Assembly (NCBI GenBank): GCA_043757025.1
Contig: JAYVQG010000296.1
Location: 1 to 19,555 of the forward strand
Source of the DNA: Limnoglobus sp043757025
Lineage (GTDB): Bacteria > Planctomycetota > Planctomycetia > Gemmatales > Gemmataceae
Direction: 5' to 3'
DNA: 19,555 nt
Shown: positions 7,398 to 16,113 of the stretch, piece by piece
Layout: each line of letters opens with the position of its first letter
How positions within the stretch are numbered: position 1 is the stretch's first letter
Position numbers and translations under genes: made by a program
The notes under the pieces: generated by a model
The model's database searches: none
What the model was told of the DNA's origin: nothing
The model's input: only the letters and a program-made list of their open reading frames with translations

Positions 7398-8003
7398 ATG
7401 GCTCGGGTGTTCAAGCGGTATCGAATGTCGTGCGCGTTGCCACTTGCAGTGGCGGTTGCGGCGTTGCCCGAGCGTTGCCGATGGGTACCGTGGCACGAAT
7501 CGTGGATCGATCAGCACGCGATGACGATCTATGAATCGTTCGTCTACGAGCCGGATGCGCTCGTGTACCCGAACCTCGCGAATCGTACGGGTTGCCAGTT
7601 GCTCATGCGGTCGATCTGCGATACGGATGGTTTCTGCGCGGGTGCCACGTGGCTGCTCGCGGTCGATGGCGAATACGTTGGCTCCGTGCAGGGTGTCGTC
7701 GATGACGATGGCATCGGCCTCATTCAGAATGTCGGCATCGTTCCCGGCCATCGTCGATCCGGATTCGGAATCGCGCTCATCCTGAAGGCAATGCATGGCC
7801 AACATGCGGCAGGCGCGAAAACGGGGCAACTCGACGTGACGGTGGGGAATATCGCGGCGATACGACTCTACTTAAAACTCGGGTTTACGATCGAGAAAAC
7901 CATATACCGAACGGTTGCTATCAAGGCAAAACGCGACCGAGTCGTCGTCGGCACATTTCCAGCCGTCGCCGAACCCCGCGAAAGAAGGCGATCGAACCCG
8001 TGA
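7398..8003 (+). CDS. GNAT-family N-acetyltransferase
   Basis: This 201-aa protein has the GNAT fold signature. The acetyl-CoA-binding motif A is NVGIVPGHRRSGFGIALILKAM (about residues 110-132), where RRSGFG is the pyrophosphate loop, and motif B is DVTVGNIAAIRLYLKLGF (about 144-162). It would transfer an acyl group from acyl-CoA to an amine; the substrate cannot be told. ATG 7398 has AGG at 7388-7390. Upstream, a weak promoter (tatacg near 7358) is possible. The stop overlaps the GTG start of the first M16 gene by 4 bp, so the two are translationally coupled. The C-terminal tail after about residue 170 is basic and not conserved-looking. Confidence 0.85.
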   Translation: MARVFKRYRMSCALPLAVAVAALPERCRWVPWHESWIDQHAMTIYESFVYEPDALVYPNLANRTGCQLLMRSICDTDGFCAGATWLLAVDGEYVGSVQGVVDDDGIGLIQNVGIVPGHRRSGFGIALILKAMHGQHAAGAKTGQLDVTVGNIAAIRLYLKLGFTIEKTIYRTVAIKAKRDRVVVGTFPAVAEPRERRRSNP

Positions 8004-9238
8004 AACAAGACGTGAACCACTTCACTTTACCGAACGGTTTGACGATCCTTGCCGAACGCATGGATCACGTCCGCTCGGCGACCGTTTCGTTCCTCATACC
8101 CGGCGGCTGTTCCTACGATCCGCCCGACCAACTCGGCATGGGCGCGATCCTTGCCGAGATGCTTTCGCGCGGGGCCGGCGAACGCGATGCCGAGCAACTC
8201 TCGCTCGCATTCGACCGCCTCGGCGTCGATCACGGCGAAACCGTCGGCCTGCTGAACATGGGCCTATTCGGTGGCACACTCGCACGGAACGTGCCGTTCG
8301 CGCTCGAACTCTTTGCCGACATGGTCTTGCGGCCGACGCTCCCCGAAGAGGAGTTGGAATCGGTGCAGTCGTTACTCATTCAAGATCTACAAGGCCTCGA
8401 AGATTCGCCGCAAGACAAGGTGATGATCGAACTGCGCAAACGCTATTATCCGTCGCCGCTCAATCGCGACCGCTGCGGTTCGGAGGACGGCATCGAGGCC
8501 GTGACGATCGCGTCGCTTCGCAATCACCACCGCAAGCAACTGCGGCCCAACGGGACGATCTTGTCTATTGCAGGGAACATCGATTGGTCGCTAATCCGCG
8601 ACAAAGCGGAGGAGCTATTCGCAGATTGGCCGATGGCGGAAGTGACGAAGAACATCCCGACCGACGGCGTGCCGACTTCCGAACATTTGCACAAAGACAC
8701 GCAGCAGACGCAGATCGCGATTGCGTTCCCGAGCGTGCCGATGTCGCACCCGGCGTACTTCGCGGCACGCGGTGCGGTCGGCGTACTGTCGTCGTCCGGG
8801 ATGAGTTCGCGGTTGTTCACCGAAGTGCGCGAGAAACGTGGCCTCTGTTACTCGGTTTACGCGAGCCACGAAACGCTGAAGGATCGCGGCACGATCTACG
8901 CCTGTGCCGGTTCGCGTGCCGAACGGGCGCAGGAAACGCTCGACGTAATGCTCGCCGAGCTGCGTCGGCTAAAAGACGGTATCGAAATCGACGAGATCGA
9001 CCGGATGCGGGCGAGTCTGAAAACGTCGCTCATCATGCAGCAAGAATCGACGTCCGCAAGGGCCGGTGCGATCGCACGCGATTGGTACCACCTCGGGCGG
9101 GTGCGATCCTTCGACGAAACGCAACGCGAAATTGACGGCCTCAACGTGAGTGCCGTGCTCGATTACGCTAGCGCGTTCCCATTCGAGACACCGACACTCG
9201 TCACGCTCGGCCCGGCACCCCTCGTGCTGCCCGCGTAA
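8000..9238 (+). CDS. M16-family peptidase subunit lacking the zinc site
   Basis: This 412-aa protein has the two-lobed M16B (mitochondrial-processing-peptidase-like) fold. Where an active M16 enzyme has HFLEH, it reads AILAE (residues 49-53), so it cannot bind catalytic zinc in the normal way. It keeps the C-terminal substrate motif SSRLFTEVREKRGLCYSV (about 270-287), with R and Y spaced by seven as in the R/Y pair. This fits the non-catalytic partner of a heterodimeric bacterial M16 protease. The start is GTG 8000, overlapping the GNAT stop, with GAAGG at 7984-7988 as the ribosome site; no better ATG is near. The active partner follows after 24 bp. No signal peptide is seen, so it is probably cytoplasmic. 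Confidence 0.9.
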   Translation: MKQDVNHFTLPNGLTILAERMDHVRSATVSFLIPGGCSYDPPDQLGMGAILAEMLSRGAGERDAEQLSLAFDRLGVDHGETVGLLNMGLFGGTLARNVPFALELFADMVLRPTLPEEELESVQSLLIQDLQGLEDSPQDKVMIELRKRYYPSPLNRDRCGSEDGIEAVTIASLRNHHRKQLRPNGTILSIAGNIDWSLIRDKAEELFADWPMAEVTKNIPTDGVPTSEHLHKDTQQTQIAIAFPSVPMSHPAYFAARGAVGVLSSSGMSSRLFTEVREKRGLCYSVYASHETLKDRGTIYACAGSRAERAQETLDVMLAELRRLKDGIEIDEIDRMRASLKTSLIMQQESTSARAGAIARDWYHLGRVRSFDETQREIDGLNVSAVLDYASAFPFETPTLVTLGPAPLVLPA

Positions 9239-9262
9239 CTTTCACCACACACTGGGTCGACA

Positions 9263-10495
9263 ATGCCATTTCACACGCATCGCCTCGCGAACGGTTTGCA
9301 GATCATCGGCGAGACGATTCCGACTGCTCGTTCGGTGGGCGTCGGGTTCTTCGTGAACACCGGTTCCCGCGACGAAACGACGCCCGTTTCTGGTGTGTCG
9401 CACTTTCTCGAACATATGCTGTTCAAGGGCACGCCGCGCCGTACGGCGCTCGATGTGAACTTGCACTTCGACCGGATCGGCGCGAGTTACAACGCCTACA
9501 CCAGCGAAGAAGCAACGGTGTATTACGCGGCGGTGTTGCCGGAATATCTGCCGACGGCGGTCGATATCCTTGCGGATATTTTGCGACCGAGCCTGCGCGA
9601 GGAAGACTTCGAGACGGAGAAGAAAGTCATCCTCGAAGAGATCGGCATGTACGAAGACATGCCATCGTTCGCGGCCGGGGAATACGCGAAGAAAATCTAT
9701 TACGCCGACCACCCGCTCGGGAACACGATCCTCGGTTCGTCGCAGAGCATCATCGACCTCACGCGCGATCAGATGCTCGGCTATTTCCACTCGCGTTACA
9801 CCGCTCCGAACATCCTCGTTTCGGTGGCGGGGCAGTTCGATTGGCCCGAATTCATCGCGATGATCGAAACGCAATGCGGCCATTGGCCAAGTGACGCCGC
9901 CGTGCGCGAGAACTTGCGGACCGTACCCGGTGCGGGCGGCAACCACCGGATGGCTAAGGAAGGCGTGGCGCAGGAACACGTGATGTTGTTCTCGCCCGGC
10001 CCCGCCGCCGAAGATTCCCTCCGCTACGCCGCCGCCACACTCGCGCTCGCCATCGGCGACGACACGGGTAGCCGCTTTTATTGGGAGCTCATCCACCCCG
10101 GCCACGCGGAGTCCGCCGGTTGCAGCATCGATCAAAGCCAGCAAAGTGGCACCACGGGTAGCTCGTTCAGCTGCGAGCCGACGAAAGCGGTCGAGAACCT
10201 CGAGATCATGTTGCGCGTGCTCGCCGAAGTGCAAAAAAACAGCATCACCACCGATGAACTCGATCAGGCGAAGAGCAAAATTTCATCGCGAATCGTGCGT
10301 CATTCGGAGCGGCCGATGGGGCGGATGCGCTCGATTGCCTCGGCATGGATTTACAACGGCGAGTATCACGACATCGACGTGGAACTGAACCGCTTCGAGT
10401 CGGTATCGCTCGAAGATATTCGCAAAGTCCTCGAACGATTTCCGCTCACCGACACAACCGTCGTCGCATACGGCCCGACCGCCATCGAGGCGTAA
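9263..10495 (+). CDS. M16-family zinc peptidase, catalytic subunit
   Basis: This 410-aa M16B protein has the inverted zinc motif HFLEH (H47, E50, H51) and the distal glutamate in VILEEIGMYED (E126), giving HxxEH-x74-E. The NAYTSEEATVYYA stretch (77-89) is also typical. In the C-terminal lobe the R/Y substrate motif is absent: the matching region reads SRFYWELIHPGHAESAGCSI. It therefore complements the upstream protein, which has the R/Y motif but no zinc site. The two probably form one heterodimeric peptidase, as described for the Sphingomonas A1 M16 pair. The start is ATG 9263, with only a weak ribosome site. Likely substrates are peptides, but none is indicated by context. Confidence 0.93.
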   Translation: MPFHTHRLANGLQIIGETIPTARSVGVGFFVNTGSRDETTPVSGVSHFLEHMLFKGTPRRTALDVNLHFDRIGASYNAYTSEEATVYYAAVLPEYLPTAVDILADILRPSLREEDFETEKKVILEEIGMYEDMPSFAAGEYAKKIYYADHPLGNTILGSSQSIIDLTRDQMLGYFHSRYTAPNILVSVAGQFDWPEFIAMIETQCGHWPSDAAVRENLRTVPGAGGNHRMAKEGVAQEHVMLFSPGPAAEDSLRYAAATLALAIGDDTGSRFYWELIHPGHAESAGCSIDQSQQSGTTGSSFSCEPTKAVENLEIMLRVLAEVQKNSITTDELDQAKSKISSRIVRHSERPMGRMRSIASAWIYNGEYHDIDVELNRFESVSLEDIRKVLERFPLTDTTVVAYGPTAIEA

Positions 10496-10511
10496 TCGCG
10501 GATTCGGGATT

Positions 10512-10542
10512 CGCGCCGCGTATGCAAAGCCTACGCGGCGCG
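10512..10542. terminator. Hairpin between convergent genes (possible bidirectional terminator)
   Basis: An 11-bp perfect GC-rich stem (10512-10522 with 10532-10542) with a 9-nt loop lies 17 bp after the M16 stop and 52 bp from the end of the convergent WD40 gene. Only a short gattt follows, so it is not a perfect intrinsic terminator, but the strong stem in a convergent gap supports the role. Confidence 0.65.
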
Positions 10543-10593
10543 GATTTAAACGCCGATTTCGATGATGGTGGCGGGATCAGTTGTGCGCCGAAC

Positions 10594-13500
10594 CTATTTC
10601 ATTACGACTTTTAACATCACCGGTTTGGCGGCGTGTTCGGTGCCTTTTCGCTCGCTCTTCGCGAGTGCGACGAACGGGATTTGCATCGGCTTGACCCATG
10701 GTTCGGCGAAAATTACGACTTCGCGTTCGGTGTCGCGTGGCGTAAACAGAATGCCGTTGAGGCCGATGTTGAGCACGCGGACGCCGTGCGGCAGGCCGCG
10801 AACATCGGCGGGAACGCGACCATCGTAGCCGTTGCGGCGCTCGATTTTAATGCGCAAATTCGTCTGCCCGCCGGGTACGATCGTTACCTCGGTTACGTCC
10901 GTGGTGGCGGTCACATCGCCTGGCTCGATCACTTTTGGCATCCCGAGATCGATCGTGCGAACGATGCCTTTACCGGCGATCATCGCGGACGATTCGACTT
11001 GGCACGCGGTGGTCGCATCGACCGCATCGGCTGCGGCGAACAGCCCGAATGTGGCAGAAGTTTGCCCCGCTTCGATCTCGGTTTCGAGTGCTTTGAAGCC
11101 TTTGGGCAAGCCGATGAGTTTCACGCGAATCGCGCCGTCGAAGTCATCGATCCGCGTTGCGGTCACAGTTAGCGGTACCGCACCGTTCTTCCAAACGCTC
11201 GGCGACAAGGGGCTGATTGCGAGGGTGTAATCCGGGCGCGGCGGCCGCACGCTGAGGCGGTAACTGTAGTTCGCGCCGCCGAAGCCACGCGAATCGGAGA
11301 TGCGTACTTGGTAAGTGCCATCGGCAGGGGCTTCAAAGAAAATCCGTGAGTCTTGGCGGTAGCCATTACCGCCGTCGTCGTTGCGGTAGGCGACGGGGAA
11401 CACCGGTAGGCCGTTCGGCGGAAACACCATGCCGGGCGGATGGATTTCGACTTTGTAAACCGACGTGTTCAACGCATGGTGCGCTGGCGTCGTATCGAGG
11501 AACCCGATTCGTTGCCCGGCAACCTGCACGAACTGCACATCGTCGTCGGGGCCTTTCGGCAACGCGCGAATCTGCATCAGTTCCGAGCCGACGTAGACGA
11601 AATTATTCGCCGCCAGTTCGTTCCACGCTTCGAGGCGGATACTCGGGTTTGCCGAATCGTGATCGCGAAACGTGACGCAGGTTTTTGCCACGCTCCGCAG
11701 GGTGGCACGGGTAACGGGGGCACCGGTCGCGTCGAGGATTTCGAGGCTCGTGTCGATCGGCGAACCGAGCCGCCGCGCGTGCGTTTCGACGATTCGCACA
11801 TCGCCTTTCTTCGCCGTGAATCGGACGATTTGTGCATCGCCGGGTTTCGCGAGAATGCCATCGGCGGTGCCCGGAATCGTACGAATCTCGGCACCGGCAT
11901 CGGGCGAAACGACGACCGAAGCAAACTCGCCGACTGTGACGGTCAAATCGCCGAGTGGCGTTTCCGTCGTGCCATCGACGGGGATCGCGATCTTGCTTCC
12001 CACCACGGCATCCGCCGGTACTTTTACGCGGACCGTGCGGCCGTGCGGGCTGCCGAGGAAGACACCATCGAGGTGGACGTCGGTTTCTTTTCCGCGTGCC
12101 ACACCGAGCGGGAAGACGCTCGTCACCACGGGGATTTCACCGAGGTTTAAGCGATACGTGAACCCCGCCCCGCCACGAAATTCCTTGTCGCGAATGCCGA
12201 CCGAATAGACGCCCGCTTTGGTGGCAGTAAAGCCGAGCGAGCCGGCAAAACCTTCGCACAACACTTTGCCCGAATCGTCGACGATCACCAGTTGCGAATC
12301 GAGCTTCGTGCCGAGGACTTGCGCCGCGACTTGCTGCCCGGCCTTGGCTTCGAATTGATAGAAATCGACATCGCCCGCACGATCGATGCTGCCGACAATC
12401 GTCGTCGGTAGCGTCACTTTCATCGCCGATTTCGCGGAATCGGTGATGCCACTTTCCAGCGTGACCGGGTAGCGATCGACGATGAGATTCTGCGCGGGCG
12501 ACATACCGGCATCGGATGTCACTTGAAACGAAATCGGCCCTACCACCGCGTTTGTTGGGACCGTCACATCGACTTCGAGCTTGTTTTCGAGCCGAGAAAC
12601 GATTGCGAATGACACCCCGCTGGCAGTGGCAGTTATCGACTTCGCGCCGTCGAGCCGCTGACCATCGATAGTCAGTCGCGTCGTTTTCCCACGCAGAACC
12701 GAATCGGGGGCGACCCGTGCGATCGCGGGCGGTTTCGGTTTCACAGGCAGGAAGTTCACGATTTTCTTGTCGTCGCTCGGGTCGAGAAACAGGCCGATGC
12801 CGTCGAAGCGACCGATGGCGATTTGAGCGCCATCGTGACGCAGACGGAAACTCAGTATGCTGTCGGGTTGCTTTGCGAACGTGCGTCGCTCGACCATCTT
12901 CTGCGCGTCCCACGCCTTGACCACGGCATCGTCGCCGAGCGAATAAAGTGTGAGGCCATCGGGATGATATTGCACGTGCGTCACCGGCCCCGTGTGTGCG
13001 AACACCGCCTGCCGTAACGTGCCACCTTCTGCGTTGGCCGTCCACGTCCGCAGGCTCTTATCGACGCCGCCCGCGACGATCGTTTTGCCGTCGGGCGACC
13101 ACGCCACGGCGTACACCCAGTCGGTCGGATCGCTCAACGTGTAGAGGCGTTTACCGCTCGCCACGTCCCACACTTTCACCGCACGGTCGGCCGCGCCGCT
13201 TGCCAGGAGTTTGCCATCGGGGTGGAACGTGAGTGCGTAAACCGCATCGCTGTGGTCGGTGAGAATGCGAATCGGTGCATCGGTTTTTGCCGCGTCCCAG
13301 AGCTTGATCGTGCGGTCGTAACCGGCCGTCGCGAGGACTTTCGCATCGGGTGAAAACGCGATGGCGTAGATGGCATCCTTGTGTGCGGTGAACTCCGCGA
13401 TCGGCTTCGCGGAAATCGCATTTGCCGCATCGTACACCCGCACGATGCCACTGACACCCGGCGTGCCCGACGCGACCGCAAGGCGATTGTCTTTCGAGAA

Positions 13501-13716
13501 CGCGACTGCCGTCACGCGCCCCGTTTGACCGTCGAGCTTCGCGATGGCTTCGCCCGTTTTCGGATCGATGATCGCGACACTTCCATGCGTGCCCGCCGCA
13601 AGCATCGCGCCATCGGCACGATACGCGAGCGCCGTAACCGCAGGCGGCGCAGCAAAAGCGACGTCAAAGCAAACCAACATCATCGCAGCAATAATCAACG
13701 TGCGCAAATCGAACAT
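10594..13716 (-). CDS. Secreted seven-blade WD40 protein with PPC/Ig-like domains
   Basis: This 1040-aa protein begins with a signal peptide (MFDLRTLIIAAMMLVCFDVAFA). Residues about 27-330 hold seven WD40-type repeats, for example IAFSPDAKVLATAGYDRTIKLWD, enough to close one beta-propeller. Next are a TIG/IPT-like domain (about 345-430), a PPC-type domain (DRAGDVDFYQFEAKAG, about 438-520), a second TIG-like segment and more PPC-like beta domains, including PADGTYQVRISDSRGFGG near 790-835. ATG 13716 is chosen because the signal peptide begins there; the frame continues upstream but into a repeat. The gene follows the DUF1553 gene by 152 bp and is probably in the same operon. It is likely a scaffold or binding protein in the periplasm or envelope; there is no catalytic motif. 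Confidence 0.85.
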   Translation of the reverse strand: MFDLRTLIIAAMMLVCFDVAFAAPPAVTALAYRADGAMLAAGTHGSVAIIDPKTGEAIAKLDGQTGRVTAVAFSKDNRLAVASGTPGVSGIVRVYDAANAISAKPIAEFTAHKDAIYAIAFSPDAKVLATAGYDRTIKLWDAAKTDAPIRILTDHSDAVYALTFHPDGKLLASGAADRAVKVWDVASGKRLYTLSDPTDWVYAVAWSPDGKTIVAGGVDKSLRTWTANAEGGTLRQAVFAHTGPVTHVQYHPDGLTLYSLGDDAVVKAWDAQKMVERRTFAKQPDSILSFRLRHDGAQIAIGRFDGIGLFLDPSDDKKIVNFLPVKPKPPAIARVAPDSVLRGKTTRLTIDGQRLDGAKSITATASGVSFAIVSRLENKLEVDVTVPTNAVVGPISFQVTSDAGMSPAQNLIVDRYPVTLESGITDSAKSAMKVTLPTTIVGSIDRAGDVDFYQFEAKAGQQVAAQVLGTKLDSQLVIVDDSGKVLCEGFAGSLGFTATKAGVYSVGIRDKEFRGGAGFTYRLNLGEIPVVTSVFPLGVARGKETDVHLDGVFLGSPHGRTVRVKVPADAVVGSKIAIPVDGTTETPLGDLTVTVGEFASVVVSPDAGAEIRTIPGTADGILAKPGDAQIVRFTAKKGDVRIVETHARRLGSPIDTSLEILDATGAPVTRATLRSVAKTCVTFRDHDSANPSIRLEAWNELAANNFVYVGSELMQIRALPKGPDDDVQFVQVAGQRIGFLDTTPAHHALNTSVYKVEIHPPGMVFPPNGLPVFPVAYRNDDGGNGYRQDSRIFFEAPADGTYQVRISDSRGFGGANYSYRLSVRPPRPDYTLAISPLSPSVWKNGAVPLTVTATRIDDFDGAIRVKLIGLPKGFKALETEIEAGQTSATFGLFAAADAVDATTACQVESSAMIAGKGIVRTIDLGMPKVIEPGDVTATTDVTEVTIVPGGQTNLRIKIERRNGYDGRVPADVRGLPHGVRVLNIGLNGILFTPRDTEREVVIFAEPWVKPMQIPFVALAKSERKGTEHAAKPVMLKVVMK

Positions 13717-13750
13717 CGTTAACTCGCAAGGGGGGAGTACATCAAACAAA

Positions 13751-13854
13751 GATTTTAACCGCAGAGTACGCGGAGAACGCAAAGTCCGATCTGGCTGAGA
13801 ACAAATCGTATTATTGATTTCTCAGCGTTCTTTGCGCCCTTTGCGGTTAAATCC
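13751..13854. repeat. Inverted repeat of accgcagag-type sequence in the operon gap
   Basis: Positions 13751-13784 and 13820-13854 are imperfect reverse complements built on ttaaccgca(g/a)ag..cgc..agaacgc. An inner stem, ctgagaa (13795-13801) with ttctcag (13819-13825), sits between them. Such accgcaaag-type repeats recur between genes in many environmental bacteria. In the RNA it would form a long hairpin between the DUF1553 and WD40 genes, perhaps an attenuator or processing site. Confidence 0.6.
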
Positions 13855-13868
13855 GGTGTCTTTTTATA

Positions 13869-16085
13869 TCAGCGGTTGAACAGGAATTCCTGGCTCGTCA
13901 GCACGGCCCAGAATAAATCCTCGACGGCTTCGCGGCGAGCGGCGGGGCCTTCCTTGTTGGCGGCGGCGAGGATTGGCAGTAGCTTCGCCTTCTCTGCGGC
14001 ACTCGGTTCGCGGCTGAGTGCGAGGCGATACAGACGGCCGACGATCTCTTCGTCGGTCGATTTGTCGCCGAGCCAAATGCTCACACGCGATGTCTTGTCG
14101 CGGAGTTTGTCGTTGAGCGTTTGCCCGTTGTTCAGGTGCAATGCCTGGCTGACGCTCGAGTCCGATGTGCGTTCGCACGAGCAAGTCTGCCCGCGTTCCG
14201 CACGGCCGAAGGCATCGAGAAACTGCGACACCAGTTGCGAGTCCGGCAGTTGCATCGCGCGAGTGCCCGCAGGGTAGTTCGTGCTGTTTTGCGTGCCACC
14301 CGATGCACCGAGCGATAGCACATTAAATGGCGTCGGCACGTTCGCGACATCGCTGTATGCGTCGAGAATCACCTCGGCCGACAGCCTTCGCAACAGGTAC
14401 CGCGAGTAGAAGCGATCGTCGGAGGCATTCGTCGGCAATGGCTGTGCGGAACGCTGATACGCGGCGGAGTTCAAGATCGTCCGCATCAGGTGCTTCACGT
14501 CGTATTTATGGCCGATGAAATCGTTCGCGAGTGCATCGAACAGTTCGCGATTCGTCGGCGGGTTCGTCTCGCGCAAATCGTCCTCGGCTTCCACGAGGCC
14601 ACGCCCCATGTAGTTCCGCCAGATGCGGTTGATGACCGCCTTCGCGAAGTACGGATTCTCCTTTGTCGTCATCCAGTTGGCGAGCGCCTCGCGGCGATCC
14701 GTTGCCACGCCCGCCGCCATCGGCTTGCCATCGAGTGGCGTCGGCGGCATCGCGATTCCGCGCCGCAAATGGAGCGCATCGCCGGTCGGCAGGCTTTGCA
14801 CGTAGACTTCGCCTGCCCGTTCGCCGTTCTTCAAACCGACCCGGCCAAATAGGTTCGCCATCGACCAGTATTGGTCCTGCGTCCACTTTTCGAGCGGGTG
14901 ATTGTGGCACCGGCAGCAGTTGATCGACGTGCCGAGGAACGTCACGGTCGTCGATTCGACGAGGTCGCTGACGTCTTTGTGAATGACGAAATACCCTGCC
15001 GCGCCGTTGGTGATCGTGCTACCGGACGCGGTCAGGATTTCTCGCGCGAATGCGTCCCACGGCTGGTTCTCGCTGACGCTCTGACGCACCTTCCGGTAGA
15101 ACGCCCACAGCGCCGGTTGCGGCAGTCGCTTCGACGAGATGAGCAACAGATCGGACCACTTGTGCGCCCAGTAATCGGTGAACTCCGGACGTGCGAGCAA
15201 CGCATCGATGACCTTCTCACACTTGTCGATTCGCACATCCACAAGGAACGCCTGTAGCTCTTCGGGCTTCGGCAAAATCCCGCAACTATCGAGGTACGCC
15301 CGCCGCAGAAATGCGGTATCGGTGCAGGTTCCCGATGGCGCGATCTTCAACAATTGCAGTTTGCGAAGGACGTGTTCGTCGATGAAGTTTCGGCGTGGCG
15401 ATTTCGTGTAAACATCGTCGGCGACTGCGTTCGCGTACGGCACCGTGACCGTCATCGTGGCGACGCGCGAGCCGAAGTTGGCAGTGATCGCCGCCTCGCC
15501 GCTAGTCACGACTGTCACCTGGCCGTCATCGTCGACGGTGGCAACGGGTTCTTCGCTCGAACCGAATTTCGTCCACGCCGTGACATCGCGAACGGTGCCA
15601 TCGGAATAGGTGCCTTTCACCGTGACACGCAGCGTATCTTTCGGCTTGGCCATCGCCGACTTTGGCAGTAGCTCAAGGCTTTTCAAGTCCGGCTCGCCTT
15701 CGCGTGGCCCCATCGCACCACCGCGAACCCAATCGAGCAGCAGCGTGTAGTTCGCGCTACCTTCTTCGATGCGTCGCCCGCCGCCGTGCGGCATCGTGCG
15801 CGTGACTTTCTTCAAAAGCAAGCTATCCGCCGCGTTCGTTAAATCGACCCGGCGCGCGAGTGCCTGCCGCGTCAGCACGAAGTGATCCGACTCGGGGTCG
15901 AACCCGCGTAGCGAGAGTTTCAATCCGCCCTTGCCTGCGAGCGCGCCGTGACACGCACCGGAATTGCAACCGGTTTTCGTCAGGATCGGGATGATCTGAT
16001 TGCGAAAGCTCGGCACCTCGGCGGCACCCGCGAACGAGGCAAACATTAGCGGAACGAGCGAGGCGTAGAGAAAGCGGTGCATCAT
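13869..16085 (-). CDS. Secreted DUF1549/DUF1553 protein with Cys-His motifs and Ig-like domain
   Basis: This 738-aa protein has a signal peptide (about 1-22). An N-terminal segment contains CNSGACH (C40, C45, H46), a heme-like motif with four instead of two spacers, then LKLSLRGFDPESDHFVLT typical of this family. A bacterial Ig-like (Big_2) domain covers about 150-215. The DUF1549 domain spans about 235-440 and includes CCRCH (C390, C393, H394), a canonical CxxCH. DUF1553 follows to the C-terminus (ANWMTTKENPYFAKAVINRIWRNYMGRG). Biochemical function is not established; the Cys-His motifs suggest heme or metal. The start is one of two adjacent ATGs (16085 or 16082), 28 bp after the DUF1501 gene. 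The two families occur as neighbours very often in planctomycetes. Confidence 0.92.
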   Translation of the reverse strand: MMHRFLYASLVPLMFASFAGAAEVPSFRNQIIPILTKTGCNSGACHGALAGKGGLKLSLRGFDPESDHFVLTRQALARRVDLTNAADSLLLKKVTRTMPHGGGRRIEEGSANYTLLLDWVRGGAMGPREGEPDLKSLELLPKSAMAKPKDTLRVTVKGTYSDGTVRDVTAWTKFGSSEEPVATVDDDGQVTVVTSGEAAITANFGSRVATMTVTVPYANAVADDVYTKSPRRNFIDEHVLRKLQLLKIAPSGTCTDTAFLRRAYLDSCGILPKPEELQAFLVDVRIDKCEKVIDALLARPEFTDYWAHKWSDLLLISSKRLPQPALWAFYRKVRQSVSENQPWDAFAREILTASGSTITNGAAGYFVIHKDVSDLVESTTVTFLGTSINCCRCHNHPLEKWTQDQYWSMANLFGRVGLKNGERAGEVYVQSLPTGDALHLRRGIAMPPTPLDGKPMAAGVATDRREALANWMTTKENPYFAKAVINRIWRNYMGRGLVEAEDDLRETNPPTNRELFDALANDFIGHKYDVKHLMRTILNSAAYQRSAQPLPTNASDDRFYSRYLLRRLSAEVILDAYSDVANVPTPFNVLSLGASGGTQNSTNYPAGTRAMQLPDSQLVSQFLDAFGRAERGQTCSCERTSDSSVSQALHLNNGQTLNDKLRDKTSRVSIWLGDKSTDEEIVGRLYRLALSREPSAAEKAKLLPILAAANKEGPAARREAVEDLFWAVLTSQEFLFNR

Positions 16086-16113
16086 AATTGGTGGGGGAGG
16101 GAGTCATCGGGGG

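Noticed and set aside
7055..7534. 159-aa plus-strand open frame across the tRNA
   Set aside because: It crosses the tRNA-Sec gene and runs into the acetyltransferase in a different frame.
7915..9135. 406-aa plus-strand open frame
   Set aside because: It is an Arg-rich shadow of the first M16 gene in another frame.
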